Assembly (NCBI GenBank): GCA_031178025.1
Contig: JAPSJU010000120.1
Span: 1-6,316 of the forward strand
DNA from: Agromyces sp.
GTDB taxonomy: Bacteria > Actinomycetota > Actinomycetes > Actinomycetales > Microbacteriaceae
DNA length: 6,316 nucleotides
Direction of reading: 5' to 3'
The position numbers and the translations under genes were made by a program. Within the stretch, counting starts at the first letter, position 1, and each line of letters opens with the position of its first letter. Positions 6,064-6,316 of this stretch are shown piece after piece. Below the pieces are notes generated by a model. The model was not told where the DNA came from, made no database searches, and was given only the letters and a program-made list of their open reading frames with translations.

Positions 6064-6316
6064 GCCGCGACTTCATCCTGCCCGACCTCGGCGAGGGCCT
6101 CACGGAGGCGGAGATCGTCGCCTGGCTCGTCGCCCCCGGCGACGTGGTGGCCATCGACCAGCCCGTCGTCGAGCTGGAGTCCGCGAAATCGGTCGTGCAG
6201 CTCCCGTCCCCGTTCGCCGGCGTCGTCGAGTCGCTCGGTGGCGAGGTGGGCGGAGTCCTGCACGCCGGCGAGGTGCTCATGACGCTCGCGCCGGCGGCGG
6301 ACGCCCCAGCGTCGGC
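6060..6316 (+). CDS. bkdC: Dihydrolipoamide acyltransferase (E2), N-terminal lipoyl domain, cut by window end
   Basis: Only the first 85 codons are present. They encode a complete lipoyl domain starting FILPDLGEGLTEAEIVAWLV, with the lipoyl-lysine turn ELESAKSVV (Lys43) and the following PSPFAGVV strand; an Ala/Pro-rich linker begins at about 78. The lipoyl arm carries acyl groups from E1 to the E2 catalytic core, which must lie beyond the right edge with a peripheral-subunit-binding domain. The GTG start overlaps the E1 beta stop by four bases, so it is the third gene of the bkd operon. The lipoyl domain alone cannot separate branched-chain, pyruvate or 2-oxoglutarate E2, but the gene order (alpha, beta, E2) points to the same complex as its neighbours. 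Confidence 0.92.
   Translation, partial: MSRDFILPDLGEGLTEAEIVAWLVAPGDVVAIDQPVVELESAKSVVQLPSPFAGVVESLGGEVGGVLHAGEVLMTLAPAADAPAS

Noticed and set aside
1..6316. Search for tRNA, rRNA, CRISPR, insertion sequence, attachment site or phage/defence genes
   Set aside because: No cloverleaf-like segment, spaced direct-repeat array, terminal inverted repeats or transposase/integrase-like protein was seen; the region is compact and looks chromosomal.

Overview
The window is high-GC DNA with dense coding, GTG starts, stop/start overlaps and Actinobacteria-type proteins. It fits a Gram-positive actinobacterium, most likely Microbacteriaceae (Microbacterium-like). That placement is inferred from composition and protein style, not from a marker gene. 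Nearly all of the sequence is accounted for by seven genes, one of them cut by the right edge.

Left part (44-2461): two exported cell-wall enzymes are divided by an 81-base divergent promoter region. On the minus strand is a lipoprotein of glycoside hydrolase family 3 (NagZ-type beta-N-acetylglucosaminidase). On the plus strand is a secreted, Ala-rich coiled-coil protein ending in a lytic-transglycosylase-like domain. Both would act on peptidoglycan outside the membrane.

Middle (2461-3782): the coiled-coil gene runs by a 1-base overlap (TGATG) into a gene of the DUF2236/mpaB-type oxygenase family. That gene runs by a 4-base overlap (ATGA) into an Lrp/AsnC-family regulator. A 107-base gap follows, holding a 10-base inverted repeat that may be a binding site for the regulator or a weak terminator.

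Right part (3890-6316): an operon for a 2-oxoacid dehydrogenase complex, with E1 alpha, E1 beta and the lipoyl N-terminus of E2. These genes are joined by two GTGA overlaps, and E1 beta and E2 each have a clear Shine-Dalgarno sequence. The split alpha/beta E1 and the adjacent Lrp-type regulator favour the branched-chain 2-oxoacid dehydrogenase (bkd) rather than pyruvate dehydrogenase, which is usually a single-chain AceE in Actinobacteria. The complex turns the keto acids of Val, Leu and Ile into branched acyl-CoAs for catabolism and for priming iso/anteiso fatty acids.

This is mostly an ordinary chromosomal region. I see no mobile element, CRISPR array, RNA gene or clearly new system. The points worth a second look are the probable leaderless start of the NagZ gene with overlapping bidirectional -10 boxes, the DUF2236 protein with Ala where many relatives have a conserved His, the coupling of that gene between a wall hydrolase and a regulator, and the inverted repeat before bkdA.
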